64,000 bases of DNA from Jaapia argillacea MUCL 33604 (lineage: Eukaryota; Basidiomycota; Agaricomycetes; Jaapiales; Jaapiaceae), in contig KL197722.1 of the NCBI GenBank assembly GCA_000697665.1, positions 396,009-460,008 of the forward strand, read 5' to 3'. The notes beneath the pieces are model-generated. The model was not told the origin of the DNA. It saw only the letters and a list, made by a program, of their open reading frames with translations, and searched no databases. Below are positions 13,601 to 25,129 of this stretch, piece after piece. How positions within the stretch are numbered: the stretch's first letter is position 1; every line of letters begins with the position of its first letter. A program made the translations under genes and the position numbers.

Positions 13601-14235
13601 CACAGAGAACTTACCCGATTTCATCTCGCCCCAGCGACTGCTTCGCTAACTTGGCTAATCTCTTCGCATAGTCTTCCTCAATCGAGGCTCTGGGAGTAAT
13701 GCGTCAGTTTCATCATCATCATGCAGATTGTGTAGTCGCGGAGGCACGGGACGGCGGTGAAGCATAAGTCTAAGGACCCCAAAGTCAGCCGAAGGGGCGA
13801 CCTCCGGGGCACAGTCCAATAAGCAACTCCAAATAGGTGGGTTGCACCAACTCGGGCTACGGGGAAATTAGGGACAACGTCGTTCTCAGTGGCAACAAAG
13901 GATCGCCCAGGATACGCAAGAGCGACTCAAGTGCTTCAATGCTACCAAGCATTCGACTCCCCAACATTGGTTGAAGACTCGGATACCGCCCGCCTAAACC
14001 GCGCAGTCATTGAAAAACGTCTCGGAACAGATGCTCACCTCTCTTTCCAAAAGTTCTTCAATTCCTCCATAGTCCGAGCCGCACCTCTCATCCTCGCAAA
14101 TAGAACGTCAACGCCTCCATCGCCGTGTCCCCAGAAAGCGTTGCAAAAGTCGATTGAGCGGGGTGTCGGGTCAGGAGAATTGATACGAGCGAATTTCGAA
14201 AGCGATGTCGTTGATGCCTGGCGTCGAGCAGACAT
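10648..14235 (-). CDS. F-BAR and SH3 domain cytokinesis scaffold (Hof1/Cdc15/Imp2 type)
   Basis: Expected to bind curved membrane at the division site and link it to the actomyosin ring and septum synthesis, as Hof1 and Cdc15 do. Five exons (14039-14235, 13615-13689, 13046-13565, 10876-12985, 10648-10826) join in frame to 1026 residues. The F-BAR domain starts at about residue 28 (FCNAFWGHGDGGVDVL) and continues through ELKNFWKERASIEEDYAKRL and the helical bundle to about residue 280. The middle about 650 residues are Ser/Pro/Gln-rich and disordered, with polyQ and polyP runs. The SH3 domain forms the C-terminal about 60 residues (ALYDYQA, EEFDFQAGDVIAV, GWWSGELLDE, IFPSNFV). The SH3 is visible only after removing the intron at 10827-10875. 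The short first exon supplies the conserved N-terminal helix, so the ATG at 14235 is well supported. Confidence 0.9.
11043..11110 (+). repeat. CAG/CTG-type triplet repeat encoding polyglutamine in the F-BAR protein
   Basis: The plus strand shows consecutive TTG and CTG triplets, read on the minus strand as two Gln runs in the disordered region. Shorter Gln runs lie near 11480-11520 and 11240-11300. Such tracts are length-variable in fungi. Confidence 0.75.
12986..13045 (-). other. stop-free 60-nt intron inside the F-BAR region
   Basis: It starts GTGAGC and ends TATCAG on the minus strand. It has no in-frame stop and is 20 codons long. Removing it restores the contiguous motif DDESCEKVRLSLE, which fits related F-BAR proteins, so it is probably spliced although retention would stay in frame. 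Confidence 0.6.
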
Positions 14236-17200
14236 TGCACCGACGCAAGAGATGAATTAGGAGCAAAAAGATGAAAGGATGAGGGTCAAAGTGTGTTCAA
14301 CGCGCAATAGGGCGTGTAGGTGCAAGCCGATCGTTGCCAACAGTGGCGGCGTGTGAATGTTTGCACTGCCTGCAGGTGACGCAAGAAGCGCCCGTTGAAC
14401 CTTGACTTTTGACTAGTCGAGGCGCTGGTGATTTCGACGATAACGACGACCAAACGACGACAGCGACAGCGGAGACAGCGGAAGAACTTAATAACGGCAA
14501 GGAACGCGCCTAGGAAGTCTGAGAGGGGCACACGGCTTCGCTGTTATTTTCATCTCCACCCACATCAACGTGGGATGCTCCTATCGATAACATCCCTCTC
14601 TGGGCAGCGCCAAGAATGACCATGAGCTTTAGGGGGGGACTGTGGTGGACAGTCCAGCGATTGGAGTTCCAACAAATCAACTCTTGCGATAGTCGCTAGC
14701 TCGCTGACCCTCCGCTACTCGCTTGCCGCTTGTCACGACGCCGATATTGTTGACTCTTGGAATCAATGGCTCTCCAAAGCACACCCCCAACTACTAGAAG
14801 CGATTTTTAAACTTCCTGATTTTATTTTGCCGGCTGCCCCACTTTGTGGAAGGTTTATCTCTGGGATTTCGGGCTGGTTTTATCATCCTGCGATTATGCT
14901 CGATTGGCCAAAGTTGCATGGTTGCCTTGCCCGCTACCCCAATGGACATCCCAGATGTAAAGTGCTTTTACCTCCAATTTATTGATTTAAATCACAATTC
15001 TTAGGGGTGGTGCGACAGTGGTGAGCTTCCTGTTTATCTAACCACGTCGAATAGGACGCTAATTAACATTCGACCCGTCCCCACAGAGTTTGGAATGACA
15101 TGGGTTGCTAGGAATCAGTTACGATGATAATCGGGCACCCCGATCTTCCTCGTTTACTCTCCTTATCCATCTTGGGGACAAGTCTCTTGACCTTTCAAGA
15201 AGGCGATACATTCGGTTTTCGGTTTTCAAAGTACCCTGAACCTCGAGGCGGATTCGTTCTACCCCCTACGTACGTTCGTACGTTCGACAAAGTGGGGGAA
15301 TGAAACCCGACCCCGCGACTTCGAACCGATGACCTGAGAGGTTAGCCACCACTTCTTCTCCTTCACCCGACTTTTGTCATCGGACCTAGTCTTTTTCAGT
15401 AGCTCCGCCCAAGCTATCTTCCTGTCACTCCTCATAGCTGGCATTCTCTAATATTATTACCTACGACATAAAGTCACGTTGGTCGGTGGTCATTCAAAAA
15501 TTGCAGTGTCTAACCAACGTTAGCACCGCCGCCACCTTGCCGAACGCTCCAAACAAATGCACGATGCAGAAGAATGTCTGTCTGTCTTTGTGCGGCGTAA
15601 TAGAAATTGTTGATGTTCCTTCGGAGGGCGTGTGCTGGCAAAAGCGAGAGTCATTCGACTCGGATTGCCATGGTCACGATCTCCGCTTTTCTGAATAATA
15701 TATGCACAAAGAGGGTCACCTGCACGACCGTCCCCCTCCGAAGCAGGCAAGATAGCCACGCGACAACCGCTCTCGAGTTCAGCCGACCAGCTGTTCGATG
15801 ACACAGTCGAGTTCCTATTCCCCCCGCCATCCTGAAATGTGTCTAAAGCGAATCATTCTACCTGGGCTGGCGTGTCCATCATTCACATCCACCACGGATT
15901 TGTCGACATTAAGGTCATCGGCCACAATGAGATTCACTGTATCCACAAACCATGTTCACCTTCCAACCTCCTCACTCGCACTCCAGCTGGACTGATGGCA
16001 TTTCCGTTACGCTCAGCATACGCCACAGCATTCAATAATTGCTAAGGACTCACTCTCGATACCGCACTCACTCAAGAACTGATCCTTTGACTCACGGCCA
16101 GTTGCCCACTGCCGCTTCCCGAGTCGGCAAACAACAGGATTGCATAGCCCCACTTACTGCAAGTGTAGTTTACGCCGTTTCACCGCTCTAACAACGTCCG
16201 AAGGGCCCCCATGCTTGTTGTACAAAACACACGCCTCTTGGTCATCCGACAACCATCTGAGAGCTCGGCCGATCTCGTTTGTTCCCCGTCTCTGGCGTGA
16301 AATGACAAACCTGCGCACCATCCATTTACACTAAAACCAGATTGACGAACTTGATTGCCGTAGATCCCCTCTAAATCTCAATACTTATCTTTCACTTGCG
16401 ATACCTCAAATCCAATCATCTATCGAGACACGCATCCTTCGTGCGGGTCCCGGTGGGCGCATGTGGACGTCATCACTCCCATCAAGGTATCTCCCGCACA
16501 GCCAAATCTCACTCCCGCCTAGTGTTGTCGAGAGCTTCAAAGCCGCTCGCCTTGCAATATATCGTTCATGCGAAATATCCATCGGTTTTCCCTAGGCCTG
16601 CGATGTGCCCATTCCCGGGAAGGTTAGCCCACTCTGAACCTTCAGCCTACTGCCTCCGATCTGGTCCAAAAGTCTTCTTCAAAACTGCCACCATCGCGAT
16701 CCACCTGCCGTACGTCTCCTCCACGTACAAATGGACTGTCCTCTCCAGCCTCATGTTTGCGGTTCATTCGATTAGCGCCGTTTTGATAGCCTACGGCGAA
16801 CCACACAGCTAGATTGTGATAATATTTCTTACAAATATTTGATATCTAGCTTGAACATGATGGTTGACGGACTCTTCGAGTGGCTAGGTTCGTTACGTTT
16901 CGTAGTCCACCCTCCAACCTTGCAAACGACTCCATGTCATCTTCGCGCTATTATGTACGCTGTCCGATGATGAGCATGAGATATGATAAGCACACCGCGT
17001 AGCCGAGGAATGAGCGAATGACGGTGAACGAAAGTTAATCTCCCAAGACAATTGCGTGCATAGACAATGGCTTGGTCCCGCCCTTCTTATTGTTGAGTGA
17101 GGTCGTTATCCCAGTACAAAGATCATTGTCCTACAATCATATGCATCGCACCAACTCTAACCAACTTTCACAATTGTCGATCACAGATATTTCTGAAACA

Positions 17201-17533
17201 GAGTTCTAGATCGGAAGCTATCTTTTGTCTCAACGCCTTGGACGGCGTCTTGTGTCCTAACCACGTGTCAGCAAGAGCAAAAGCGACTCCGCAAACCTTA
17301 AGGCAAATGAGTGAGAAGGGCCCCAGATCCGAGACCCACAAAAGTACATGTGGTTCCGTGAGGTGGGTATAAATGCTGCGAGGTTCGGCCTTTTAGCCCT
17401 CCATCTCTCTTCGGAACCGAGCTGTATAAAGCGCGCTGCTATCAAGGAAGACGTCCTCGAACATCCCTTCACCGAGACTCTCACGAACGAGCTCCCCTCG
17501 ACCATCACATTTGACCCCCATCCTCCACCCTCA
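14236..17533. other. gene-poor region without a confident gene
   Basis: About 3.3 kb without an open frame I can assign. Frames are short on all strands and interrupted. A minus-strand stretch near 16680-16790 reads LERTVHLYVEETYGRWIAM and looks coding-like, but I could not extend or identify it. The sequence may hold decayed gene or transposon remnants. Confidence 0.45.
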
Positions 17534-17722
17534 ATGCGCCCATACCGAGTATACGAACACCCTGACTTCTCAAACTCGCCCGAGCCAGGTCGAGCAGCAG
17601 TGGCTTTCGTGCTGGGAGGCGTAACAGTTGTAATGGCGTCGACAGTAGCTGTATACCAGCTAATAACGTCCTCGTTCGTCACACAGAAGAAACCGCAGAG
17701 GTATGTGAACCTTGACTCTTGA
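17534..17722 (+). CDS. small single-pass membrane protein, unknown function
   Basis: An ATG at 17534 opens a 62-residue frame. It begins MRPYRVYEHPDFSNSPEPGR and is followed by a strongly hydrophobic segment (AAVAFVLGGVTVVMASTVAV, residues 21-40), a short polar tail and a stop. The same frame is open back to an ATG at 17348, which would give 124 residues, but the upstream part is unremarkable. I do not recognise the family. The clean polar-TM-polar layout is the only evidence that it is a gene; an upstream exon is possible. Confidence 0.4.
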   Translation: MRPYRVYEHPDFSNSPEPGRAAVAFVLGGVTVVMASTVAVYQLITSSFVTQKKPQRYVNLDS

Positions 17723-18163
17723 GCGCTCCTTGGTGGCAGAGACTGACGAGCGGACGGGACACAGTGCGACAGTAACTGCATAGTGGGCACTCCATTCTTC
17801 CCGAGTTCGCTTCGACGATGAAGATACCGGCATATCCGACGTACTCGACATTCCGAGTAACGACAATGGCAATTCCGGCAGTAGTACGACGGGAGGACGA
17901 AGGGGTATAAGGCGGGAGACACTTTCGATATTCTACTGGGGCGAGGTCGACATGAAGTCGAGTTTTACTGTCATCATCATTTGCATCATGTAACACGATT
18001 GTTTGTATTTTAGTACGCACCACACTCCACCTCACTTTTTTCGCATTGTTGTTGTTACCACCAGTTGTACTTGTATGGCTTCGATTTTGACAACACTGAT
18101 GCGTTGCGCTTGGTATTGCAGGAGAGTGAGCAATTAGAGAGTGGTCAGGGCAACAAGCGCACC

Positions 18164-19354
18164 TTATGTCAGTTTCGTCGCAACCCAAAACTCCGCCCGA
18201 TAAATCCACTTCATCATAGCCTGCCTATCAGCAGTATACTCACAGTCTACTGTCATGGTCTTCTTCTTTGAGGCATCGATAGGCCCGAGTACAAAGCCTA
18301 CGCCTTCAGCGACGGCAATAACTTCCTCGAGGTTAAGCTCTAAGGATGCCTGCGCGCCAGGACTCCATAAGAGCGGTCCCAAATTGACCCAAGTGCCTCC
18401 AGGGCGGAGGAGCGTATAGATTTGCTCAATGGTGGCGATGGCGTTGAGTGAGGTGTCGATAAAAAACATGGTCACGATATAATCATATCCAACCTCCCCT
18501 TCACTCCGCAATGGGGGCAACAGGGTTATAAAGTCGCGTTCAAGGAGGTTAAACGTCGGGGTGAGGCGAGGAATAACGTCCGGAAACGAAACAGGTCGAA
18601 ACAGCGCGTCATTGGACCGAGAATGGGAGAACCAGTGGGCATAAGGATAGATGAGGTGTTGGTCGAGTGTAGTAGTCGTGGTGGGAGAAAGAAGGAAGCG
18701 TAAAGCTAAGTTCATGTACGATGATATCTCGTTCGCCGTGGTGTCAAAGCCCAACCGCGATATCTCCCAAGCTAGCCTGCCCAAGCCCGAACCAGGGACG
18801 AGAACCTTCATAGCTGCCGGGGAAGAGGCGTGTTTCAGAACCTCCAAGATGGGCGCGAATATTTCTTCTCGCTCAGGTCGTCCCTCGTCGCTCCAGTCGC
18901 GAACGAAGTGTCGGAGAGTTTCCCGCACCTTCCCTAAATCACCTCTCGGCGACTGCCCCTCACCTATCCAACCTTCTCCATCGACCTCCAGACCTAACTC
19001 TGTTTTCGCGAGGCCAACGATAGCCCTTGTTACCTCCGCGTTCGACGCTGTAACCTCTTCCAGTCTATTCAGCTTTTTGGTATATCCCAGGTCGTACCCA
19101 GTTCGCTTGTGAGCTCGGCCGAGCTTGGAGTACGATGCGCGCATTCTCTTCAACTCTCGTTGAGAAAGCTGCTCGTACTGAGAGTACGAAAGTATGGCTT
19201 GGGTTACAGAGAATGGTCCATTCAACTCTGATTTTTGACGTTGAAAGCCCGATAGATGTACAAGGTCCCGGAGAGGCAAGTATCTGACACCGAAGAGGGA
19301 GAGTACGAAGAGGAAAAATAGGACAGGACCATCAGAATTGAAGGTGGTTGCCAT
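18164..19354 (-). CDS. N2227-family (carnosine N-methyltransferase-like) SAM-dependent methyltransferase
   Basis: A single exon encodes 396 residues from the ATG at 19354. Members of this family (human CARNMT1, yeast YNL092W) methylate carnosine or histidine-containing targets using S-adenosylmethionine. A hydrophobic stretch lies close to the N-terminus (VLFFLFVLSLFGV), so membrane association is possible. The N2227 pattern follows: YSQYEQLSQRELKRMRASY, then the SAM-binding segment VLVPGSGLGRLAWEISRLGF with NEISSYMNLALRFLL. Next come an acidic strand before FFIDTSLNAIATIEQIYTLL, the LRPGGTWVNLGPLLW motif, and a C-terminal CEYTADRQ. The frame is open upstream to 19390 only via a GTG codon. 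Length fits the family and no break was seen. Confidence 0.88.
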   Translation of the reverse strand: MATTFNSDGPVLFFLFVLSLFGVRYLPLRDLVHLSGFQRQKSELNGPFSVTQAILSYSQYEQLSQRELKRMRASYSKLGRAHKRTGYDLGYTKKLNRLEEVTASNAEVTRAIVGLAKTELGLEVDGEGWIGEGQSPRGDLGKVRETLRHFVRDWSDEGRPEREEIFAPILEVLKHASSPAAMKVLVPGSGLGRLAWEISRLGFDTTANEISSYMNLALRFLLSPTTTTTLDQHLIYPYAHWFSHSRSNDALFRPVSFPDVIPRLTPTFNLLERDFITLLPPLRSEGEVGYDYIVTMFFIDTSLNAIATIEQIYTLLRPGGTWVNLGPLLWSPGAQASLELNLEEVIAVAEGVGFVLGPIDASKKKTMTVDCEYTADRQAMMKWIYRAEFWVATKLT

Positions 19355-20498
19355 GGTTGAAAATGCCGTAGATTGGCGGGCCTCACCCACGCAAGTGATT
19401 TAGTTTGAGGGAGTGGTAAAGAGGAAGGGTATTACGTCGTATGCAACGTCGAGGAAAATCGCCTTGTCGCTGTCCGCCACGACGAGGAAGGACATTTCCT
19501 GTTTAGGATAAACCTATAATGTGTTGATGCTCATGCAGTCACGGTCCCAGAGGTCCCTTACGGTTTTCAGCGATACCATAGCTCAATGATTCGAAGGTTC
19601 ACCACGATCTCTGGCCTTTTTAATGCTCTAACAGCAGAGCGAAGGGACCAAGCAGATGGGCTGAATTAAAGGCCGAGGGAGTACTGGTGAGCACAATTTT
19701 GGATGGCAGTACAACGAAATTACGATAGTGGGGCCTATGATACTACAGCGTCTTTGCCCTGACAATTGCAAGCAAGGTTCATGGCCAACGTATCCCGTCG
19801 GCGACCATCAGTATGAATCTCATTTTCCTGCACGCACTTCACGGCACCGATGGTTGAAACGTTGACTGCTTTGCGCGAAACGTATAGTACATGTTTTTGG
19901 GTTTCAGGCCATGCCATCCATGGCCAGGTTATTTCAGCGCCAACACGGTAACTTACCTTCAGCGAAGCAACATTCATGGGCGGTGAATTTCTGTAATAAC
20001 GTGTTTCATTGGTAATGCGTTGACCAGTGTGGATAGTAGCAGCAGATACAATATTAATGCCAGTGGTGAATACAGATCATCGGTTGATGGAAATATCGAT
20101 CGAAAGTCTGAAATCTAAACTGGGTGACAGTTGGGTGACAGCTAGCGTTGACACGATCGAGCAAACAAAGTTGCGATTATTATTAGCTTTTGACGTGAAG
20201 CCACCCCACGCGTCTCGCTGATTCTGCCCCTGCATATGACGGACTTCAGAGGACGAAACGTGCTCATTTTGTCCGATAGTGCCCATCAAACATGCAGTCT
20301 ATGTGACCTCAGACTCTCCGGGTGTAACCTTTGTTCTCCACTGAGCTTGGTGCCGCTGACTTTGGAAAGATCTTAGAAAAGGTACACACTGTACAGTAAT
20401 CTCCATCACTTCTTCGATTCTCTAGAGCTGATGAGCGTAAACAGGAGGTCTCCAATCGCCGAGCAACTGCGGTGCCTGCGTTCCACGACCATCGCGTA
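19355..20498. other. intergenic region between divergent genes
   Basis: It separates the methyltransferase (-) from the secreted-protein gene (+) and should contain both promoters. No frame with recognisable content was found. Confidence 0.5.
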
Positions 20499-20507
20499 CT
20501 ATATAAG
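20499..20507 (+). promoter_or_regulatory. TATA box of the secreted-protein gene
   Basis: The sequence CTATATAAG lies about 125 bp upstream of the ATG at 20629, followed by a pyrimidine-rich leader. Position and sequence suit a fungal core promoter of an inducible or highly expressed secreted protein. Confidence 0.6.
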
Positions 20508-20628
20508 TCAAACCCAGAGTATCGCTAGTCTCTAAGTCGCGTTTTCCCCTCGCACCATTGAACAATTTCTACGCGTCTCTCTCTCTTATATTCCCCTCAC
20601 TCCTTTACCCCACACTCATTTTAACAAA

Positions 20629-21975
20629 ATGCCCTCTGCGTCATCGTTGTTCAAGATCTTCGTCACTGCAAGCATCGGTTTGTCAGCCCTTGTCAATGCG
20701 GTTCCCACATCCACTTTCGAAGGAAGAGCCTTGTCGTTCAATCCCCTGAACGTCAACTTGCAACCCATCGAAAAGCGTGATGGATTCTCTGCCATCAACC
20801 CGAGGACCAACGCCCAGAGGATGGCTCAAGGCTTACCTCTCCTCAAGCCCAAGCGGTTCTCGCCATTCGGTACCCCATTTTCCCACCTGCTAATGCACAT
20901 TGACCAACATCTACCATTAGACAGGCGAACCCAACCTTCTTCCTGTATTCCGTCCACGTGAGTGGTTCCCTTTACTTTTCCTTAGACCTCCTTACGCTTA
21001 CGCCTATGCTTACCCTACAGCGTAACTGGCACGATCGCTGTCCAGGATACCAGCGGTGGTTCTCAAGGATACGTCTCGGCCACTACTAACGGGTTCGGCG
21101 AGTACGTGCTGACTACGGACAGCACAGCTGCTCTCACCGTCACTTTCACCATTCTATGCGATACGACAACCCCGGTTGCCATTTCGGCTGATGTGTGTCT
21201 CTACCACGGGCCTATTATTATTCCGCAACTCACCTTCTCCTTTCATTAGAACACTAACATTCCCTCCTACCCGTTCTTCGGTGGTGTTGTCGGATTTTCC
21301 AGCACTGATAATGATCTCGAGCCGGGAAGCCCCAACTATGTTTACATCGCAGGTTCTGCATCCCAGAGTACGTACCGCTCACTATTTTTCTCTACTTTGC
21401 CCATGTATTTTGACTAACAATATACCTACAGGTGCAGCGCTAGCTCCTCCCCAGTCCAGTTCCAACGCGTTCACTGCCGCGACCGGAATCCCCGAGGACT
21501 ATGAAAACACAATTTGGTACTACACCCCTGGAACTGGACAGCTCACGCCCGTATGGATCAACAGCGACGGCAGTACGTTTATTTCCTTTGTCCTCATCAA
21601 CACCCGATGCAACGCTCATACTCCCATCACCCTGTGATTCATTAGCTCCTGCCACTACTATTCTGGCTGAAACTCAAAACATCCTCCTCCTCACTGGCGA
21701 CTATAACAGTTTCCAGAATAGCTTTGGCCCAACCACCGAACTCGTGAGTTCATTCATCTTCGACTTTATCCACGACCAATTTACCGACGCTTTCCTGCCA
21801 GAACTTTTTCTTCACAGCCTAAACGCTTGTGTTATAGGTATTAGATGGACACTCGGACTTTTTTCTAAATGCTTTGACGATCACGCTTTCGAGATATATC
21901 TACTGTCGTTTTTCTACGAATAATGTCATCTGTGGCATATTCGAATCCTCATCGCATCTTGTGTTTGTACTTGAT
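20629..21975 (+). CDS. secreted protein of unknown function (signal peptide and Kex2 site)
   Basis: The first residues form a signal peptide (SLFKIFVTASIGLSALVNA) with likely cleavage before VPTS. A dibasic KR at about residues 46-47 (PIEKRDGF) suggests Kex2 processing. Exons I can join in frame are 20629-20869, 20921-20957, 21021-21192, 21250-21367, 21432-21572 and 21646-21743. The mature part contains VTGTIAVQDTSGGSQGYV, NGFGEYVLTTD, YPFFGGVVGFSSTDNDLEPG and ENTIWYYTPGTGQLTPVWI, which suggest a beta-rich domain. The last exon is uncertain: using the acceptor at 21837 gives a stop at 21973-21975, while the acceptor at 21817 gives a stop at 21842-21844. I have seen similar sequences in agaricomycete secretomes but know of no assigned function. 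Confidence 0.7.
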
Positions 21976-22330
21976 TACTAACAATGCAAAGAGTCTCTGA
22001 TTTATCGTACCCTTCATTCGGGAGTGTCGGCTCAGCGACAGTCTCCACAGACAACGTTGAACGGCTCTCGACATACCTTCAGGCGTATATGAATTACCCG
22101 GCAAGTCCATGGGTCACTTCGAGGTCTGATTGGGAGGCGCGTTGGTGTGTTCGACACGCAGTGAGGGGCAATTGGGGTAAATATATGCCGAAGCTTTATC
22201 GTGTCCTCCATAGGGAGGAAGGTGGCAATGTTACCAAAACCTAAATCATGCAAGTCCAAAACACAAAGTCCCATGGTAATACAGTGCTAGTCGCCCCAAA
22301 TCTCGGCTGATTTTCGACATTGAAGAACCC

Positions 22331-23021
22331 TCAACACTTCACAGTCATCGAAAAGGTAAATTCACAAGCCAATGTCGGCTACAAACCACGGAAACAAAGA
22401 TGAATTAGTTCATAATGTTCCCAGCCCAAAAGACAGGCCAAGGACTCACCTCCAACGACATGAGTACGTCGGGTCCACCACCAACTACTTTAGGTCGCTC
22501 ATCCGTGCCACCAGTTTCGTAGGCAGACTTGAATGGAATGTAAGCTGGTGGGATGGCATTCCTAGGATGTTGGGGATCGACGGGGAGAGGATGACGTCCC
22601 GTCGCGATAGTTGTTTGAAAGTAACATTCAACTCTGAGTTCCTTCAATAAAAAAAATCACGTGGTCAGGAAGAATGGAAGCGGGAAGGCGGGTGGTAAGG
22701 ACTGACTTCGAAACTCTTCTCCCTTAGGCCGGGGGTGCAAGTGATACTCTGAAACACTTCGCTTGCTTTGATACTCGCCTCTTCATCCTCACTTTCACCT
22801 TCCTGGCATTCGAAAACCTTCGGCCGTCCATCATGCGGCGCTTCTACCTCCATCCGCGCGGCTGCGCGAGCAGGCAAAGGTGCCACTGCCCTTCTCCCTT
22901 CCAACCTCGCGCTAAGATTACGCTTCCGGGAGGTAGGTAGAACCTCGTCGACATCCTCAGATATCACGAGAGGATTCGATGTATAATCGACAGAAAACCA
23001 TGCTTCAGAGAATGGAGACAT
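22331..23021 (-). CDS. three-exon hypothetical protein, 184 residues
   Basis: Exons 22707-23021, 22450-22641 and 22331-22378 join in phase 0 through GTCAGT..TTGAAG and GTGAGT..TTGTAG introns. The N-terminal half is charged and Arg/Glu-rich with an acidic stretch (ECQEGESEDEEASIK). The second exon, starting ELRVECYFQTTIATGRHPLP, is the best ordered part and has Pro- and Gly-rich loops. The short last exon ends FTFSMTVKC. No signal peptide or membrane segment is visible. I do not recognise a family. The consistent phases and small canonical introns are the reason to call it a gene. Confidence 0.6.
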
Positions 23022-23681
23022 GATTCACTCTTCGGATAATGACTGGTTGGGGAAAGGATGATTAACAGTAGGGTCAAAGGACGTAGTTGTGTTGTTGCCA
23101 CCTAAAAGGCGGATAAGAAGATAAAGATAGAGCTGGCAGGATAAACAGCGGGGTTGGACGAAATCGGTTACTTGACTTTATATCATGTGGGGGATGCGGC
23201 TTTGAAGTGGGCGCTTGTGACAGGGATGGTCAAAGCCAAGGCCACCTCATGCCACCCATTGTTGATCGGGTGAGTGGCTACCTTTTTGCTGCCGAATGGG
23301 TGAAGCAGTGCGGGTATAGTTGAGATACGCCATATCGGCGTGATATTGCACAATCGGGGATGATGGTCGCACCTGACTGGACAGGGCGCCTAGCAGAGGA
23401 GGGCTCTGCATATGCTATATGCGTCCAAAGTAGGAAGGTGGAAGGAAAGCCGGCAGGGGTACTGATACGAGAAGTCAACGTATGTCTTGATATGAATCTG
23501 TTGTGGTTGGAATGTATGTTGATGAGCCACGATATCACAAGATCAAACGATGAGATGTGGGTGCGTGGGCTTAGCATCCAGGGTATCGAAGTCCAATCGA
23601 AGCAAAGGCTCCGAGTGTTTCTGATCCCGCTGTTCTCAGGATGACGCCCAACATAAAAGTTTCAATCCCCAGTTATTTTCA
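23022..23681. other. intergenic region
   Basis: It lies upstream of the hypothetical gene at 22331-23021 and downstream of the NIF3-like gene. Open frames here (23278-23577, - and 23360-23644, +) oppose each other without recognisable content. Confidence 0.45.
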
Positions 23682-24225
23682 TTAGAAATTCTCCAGACGA
23701 TAAATATCGTACGCGACTTCTTCGTAAGGATGGACCTTCAAAGTTGAGAACCGACAGTCTTGTCAGAAACGTTAACAACCGGACAACAGAACTTGTTCAC
23801 CTTCTTCAGTTCCTGAATCGCATCCAGCAATTCCTTATTTTCCCCCTTATCATTAACGACAATCTCAACCTTATGTTCTTCCACGAACTCCAGCTTCCCA
23901 GCCTCACCGATAGCGGGGTTAGCCTCCGCGGTGGGTTTGAATTGACCTGTGCATTCAGGGGGTATACACGCCAAGGAATCAAGAGTGGGAAGAAAACCGA
24001 GCGAGTACCGTATTGAATGCATAATCGGGTGAAGGCAACGTTGAGAATAATCCAGGGATAGGGTATACACCAAGGCTAACCAGTCCCCTTTGTGATGAAT
24101 GCACAATGTTCGTAATTCCCGATTTTCCCGAGGGATTGGGGGAAGGTGGTGAAGAGGTGGTTGAGGATTGTAGAAGTGGATGTCGTTGGGGTGAAAAAGA
24201 CGAGTTTGAATCGTGTAAGAGACAT
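23682..24225 (-). CDS. stand-alone NIF3/YqfO PII-like domain protein, 114 residues
   Basis: Three exons (24081-24225, 23801-23946, 23682-23735) join in frame. The product matches the PII/CutA-like insert domain found in bacterial YqfO-type NIF3 proteins, here as a complete small protein. It starts with a beta strand (RFKLVFFTPTTSTSTILNHL). It then has GNYEHCAFITKGTGQFKP, NPAIGEAGKLEFVEEHKVE, a helix (KELLDAIQELKK) and the signature HPYEEVAYDIYRLENF. The signature is split by the second intron, and without splicing the protein would end before it. The larger dinuclear metal-binding NIF3 domain is absent. The fold suggests a ligand-binding or trimeric role, but function is unknown. It is divergent from the coatomer zeta gene with 202 bp between start codons. 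Confidence 0.85.
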
Positions 24226-24427
24226 ATTAGAACCAGATTATAAAGAAATTAGATCTTGGAGGAGATGTATCCAGGCGGTTGCGGAAGATCGGAAGTGAAG
24301 TCGATATTGGACTTGGTGGTGAACGCGAAAGAACAACGTCGACGTGTCCCTCCCTCCGACCTCCTCAAATCTCGCTTCCCAATCCCCTCCTCAACCCCCA
24401 ACTCCATAACACCACCGTCATATCAGA
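24226..24427. promoter_or_regulatory. short divergent promoter region
   Basis: Only 202 bp separate the start codons of the NIF3-like gene (-) and the coatomer zeta gene (+), so both core promoters must lie here or overlap. No clear TATA box was seen. Confidence 0.5.
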
Positions 24428-25129
24428 ATGAATCTTACGCTCTACACGATAACAGGATTCCTCATCCTGGACACAGATGGCCATCGAGTCCTCGCAAAAT
24501 ACTACCGTCCAAAATCACATCCAAACGCTGATTCCAACAAGTCTCTTCTCGCTCTCAAAGACCAAAGAGCCTTTGAGAAGGGTCTGTTTGCAAAGACTAA
24601 GAAACCAGGAGGTGTGTCACCCTTGTCATACACCTCTCGTTCTTCCCAACATGCAACACTTTGCTGATGGTACCACGTCATTGCGCCAGGCGATATCATC
24701 CTCTACGACTCGCACCTAGCGCTGTACAAACATTCCCTAGACCTCATATTCTACTTCATCTCATCACCAGAAGAGAATGAACTGGTCGTCCAATCCGCTC
24801 TCAACGCTTTCATGGACGCTCTCCAACTATTACTACGAAACCAAGTGGAGAAACGTGGTGTGTTGGAGAATTTAGATTTGGTGCTTTTGTGTTTGGACGA
24901 GACCGTTGACGATGGGTGTGTGCCATGGTTCTTTTCCTCAACCGTTTGCGAATTGGGTTGCTGATGTGGATTTGGTAGGATTATCGTTGAGACGGACTCT
25001 ACGACTATCGCTTCACGCGTGTCGAGACCGAAAGCAGACACTACGGAGATTGTCATTAATGAACAGACGATCATGAATGCCTACCAGACCGTCAAGGAGC
25101 AGATGAAGCAGAGGATTAGTCAGTTCTAG
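24428..25129 (+). CDS. RET3: coatomer subunit zeta (COPI coat)
   Basis: Zeta-COP is the small adaptin-like subunit of the COPI coat that mediates Golgi-to-ER and intra-Golgi traffic. Three exons (24428-24611, 24690-24915, 24979-25129) join in frame to 186 residues, the usual size for the family. Diagnostic segments are LYTITGFLILDTDGHRVLAK and YYRP, DQRAFEKGLFAKTKK, DIILYDSHLALYKHSLDLIF, PEENELVVQSALNAFMDAL, RNQVEKRGVLENLD and ETVDDGRIIVETDS. The ATG at 24428 places the first beta strand at residue 2, as in other members. Housekeeping gene; the symbol follows the yeast ortholog. Confidence 0.93.

Noticed and set aside
15255-15450. Possible tRNA or tRNA-derived SINE on the minus strand (B-box-like GGTTCGAAGTC and an A-box-like TAGCTTGGGCGG)
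   Set aside because: No acceptor stem pairing or anticodon arm could be formed around these boxes, and the spacing between them is too long for a tRNA. A tRNAscan-SE run and a repeat search would decide.
16396-16812. 138-codon plus-strand open frame
   Set aside because: Composition is unremarkable and the opposite strand looks more coding-like in part (near 16680-16790). No family was recognised on either strand.
17257-18209. Overlapping minus-strand open frames of 221 and 176 codons
   Set aside because: They overlap each other and the small TM protein gene, start mostly at weak codons and show no domain pattern.
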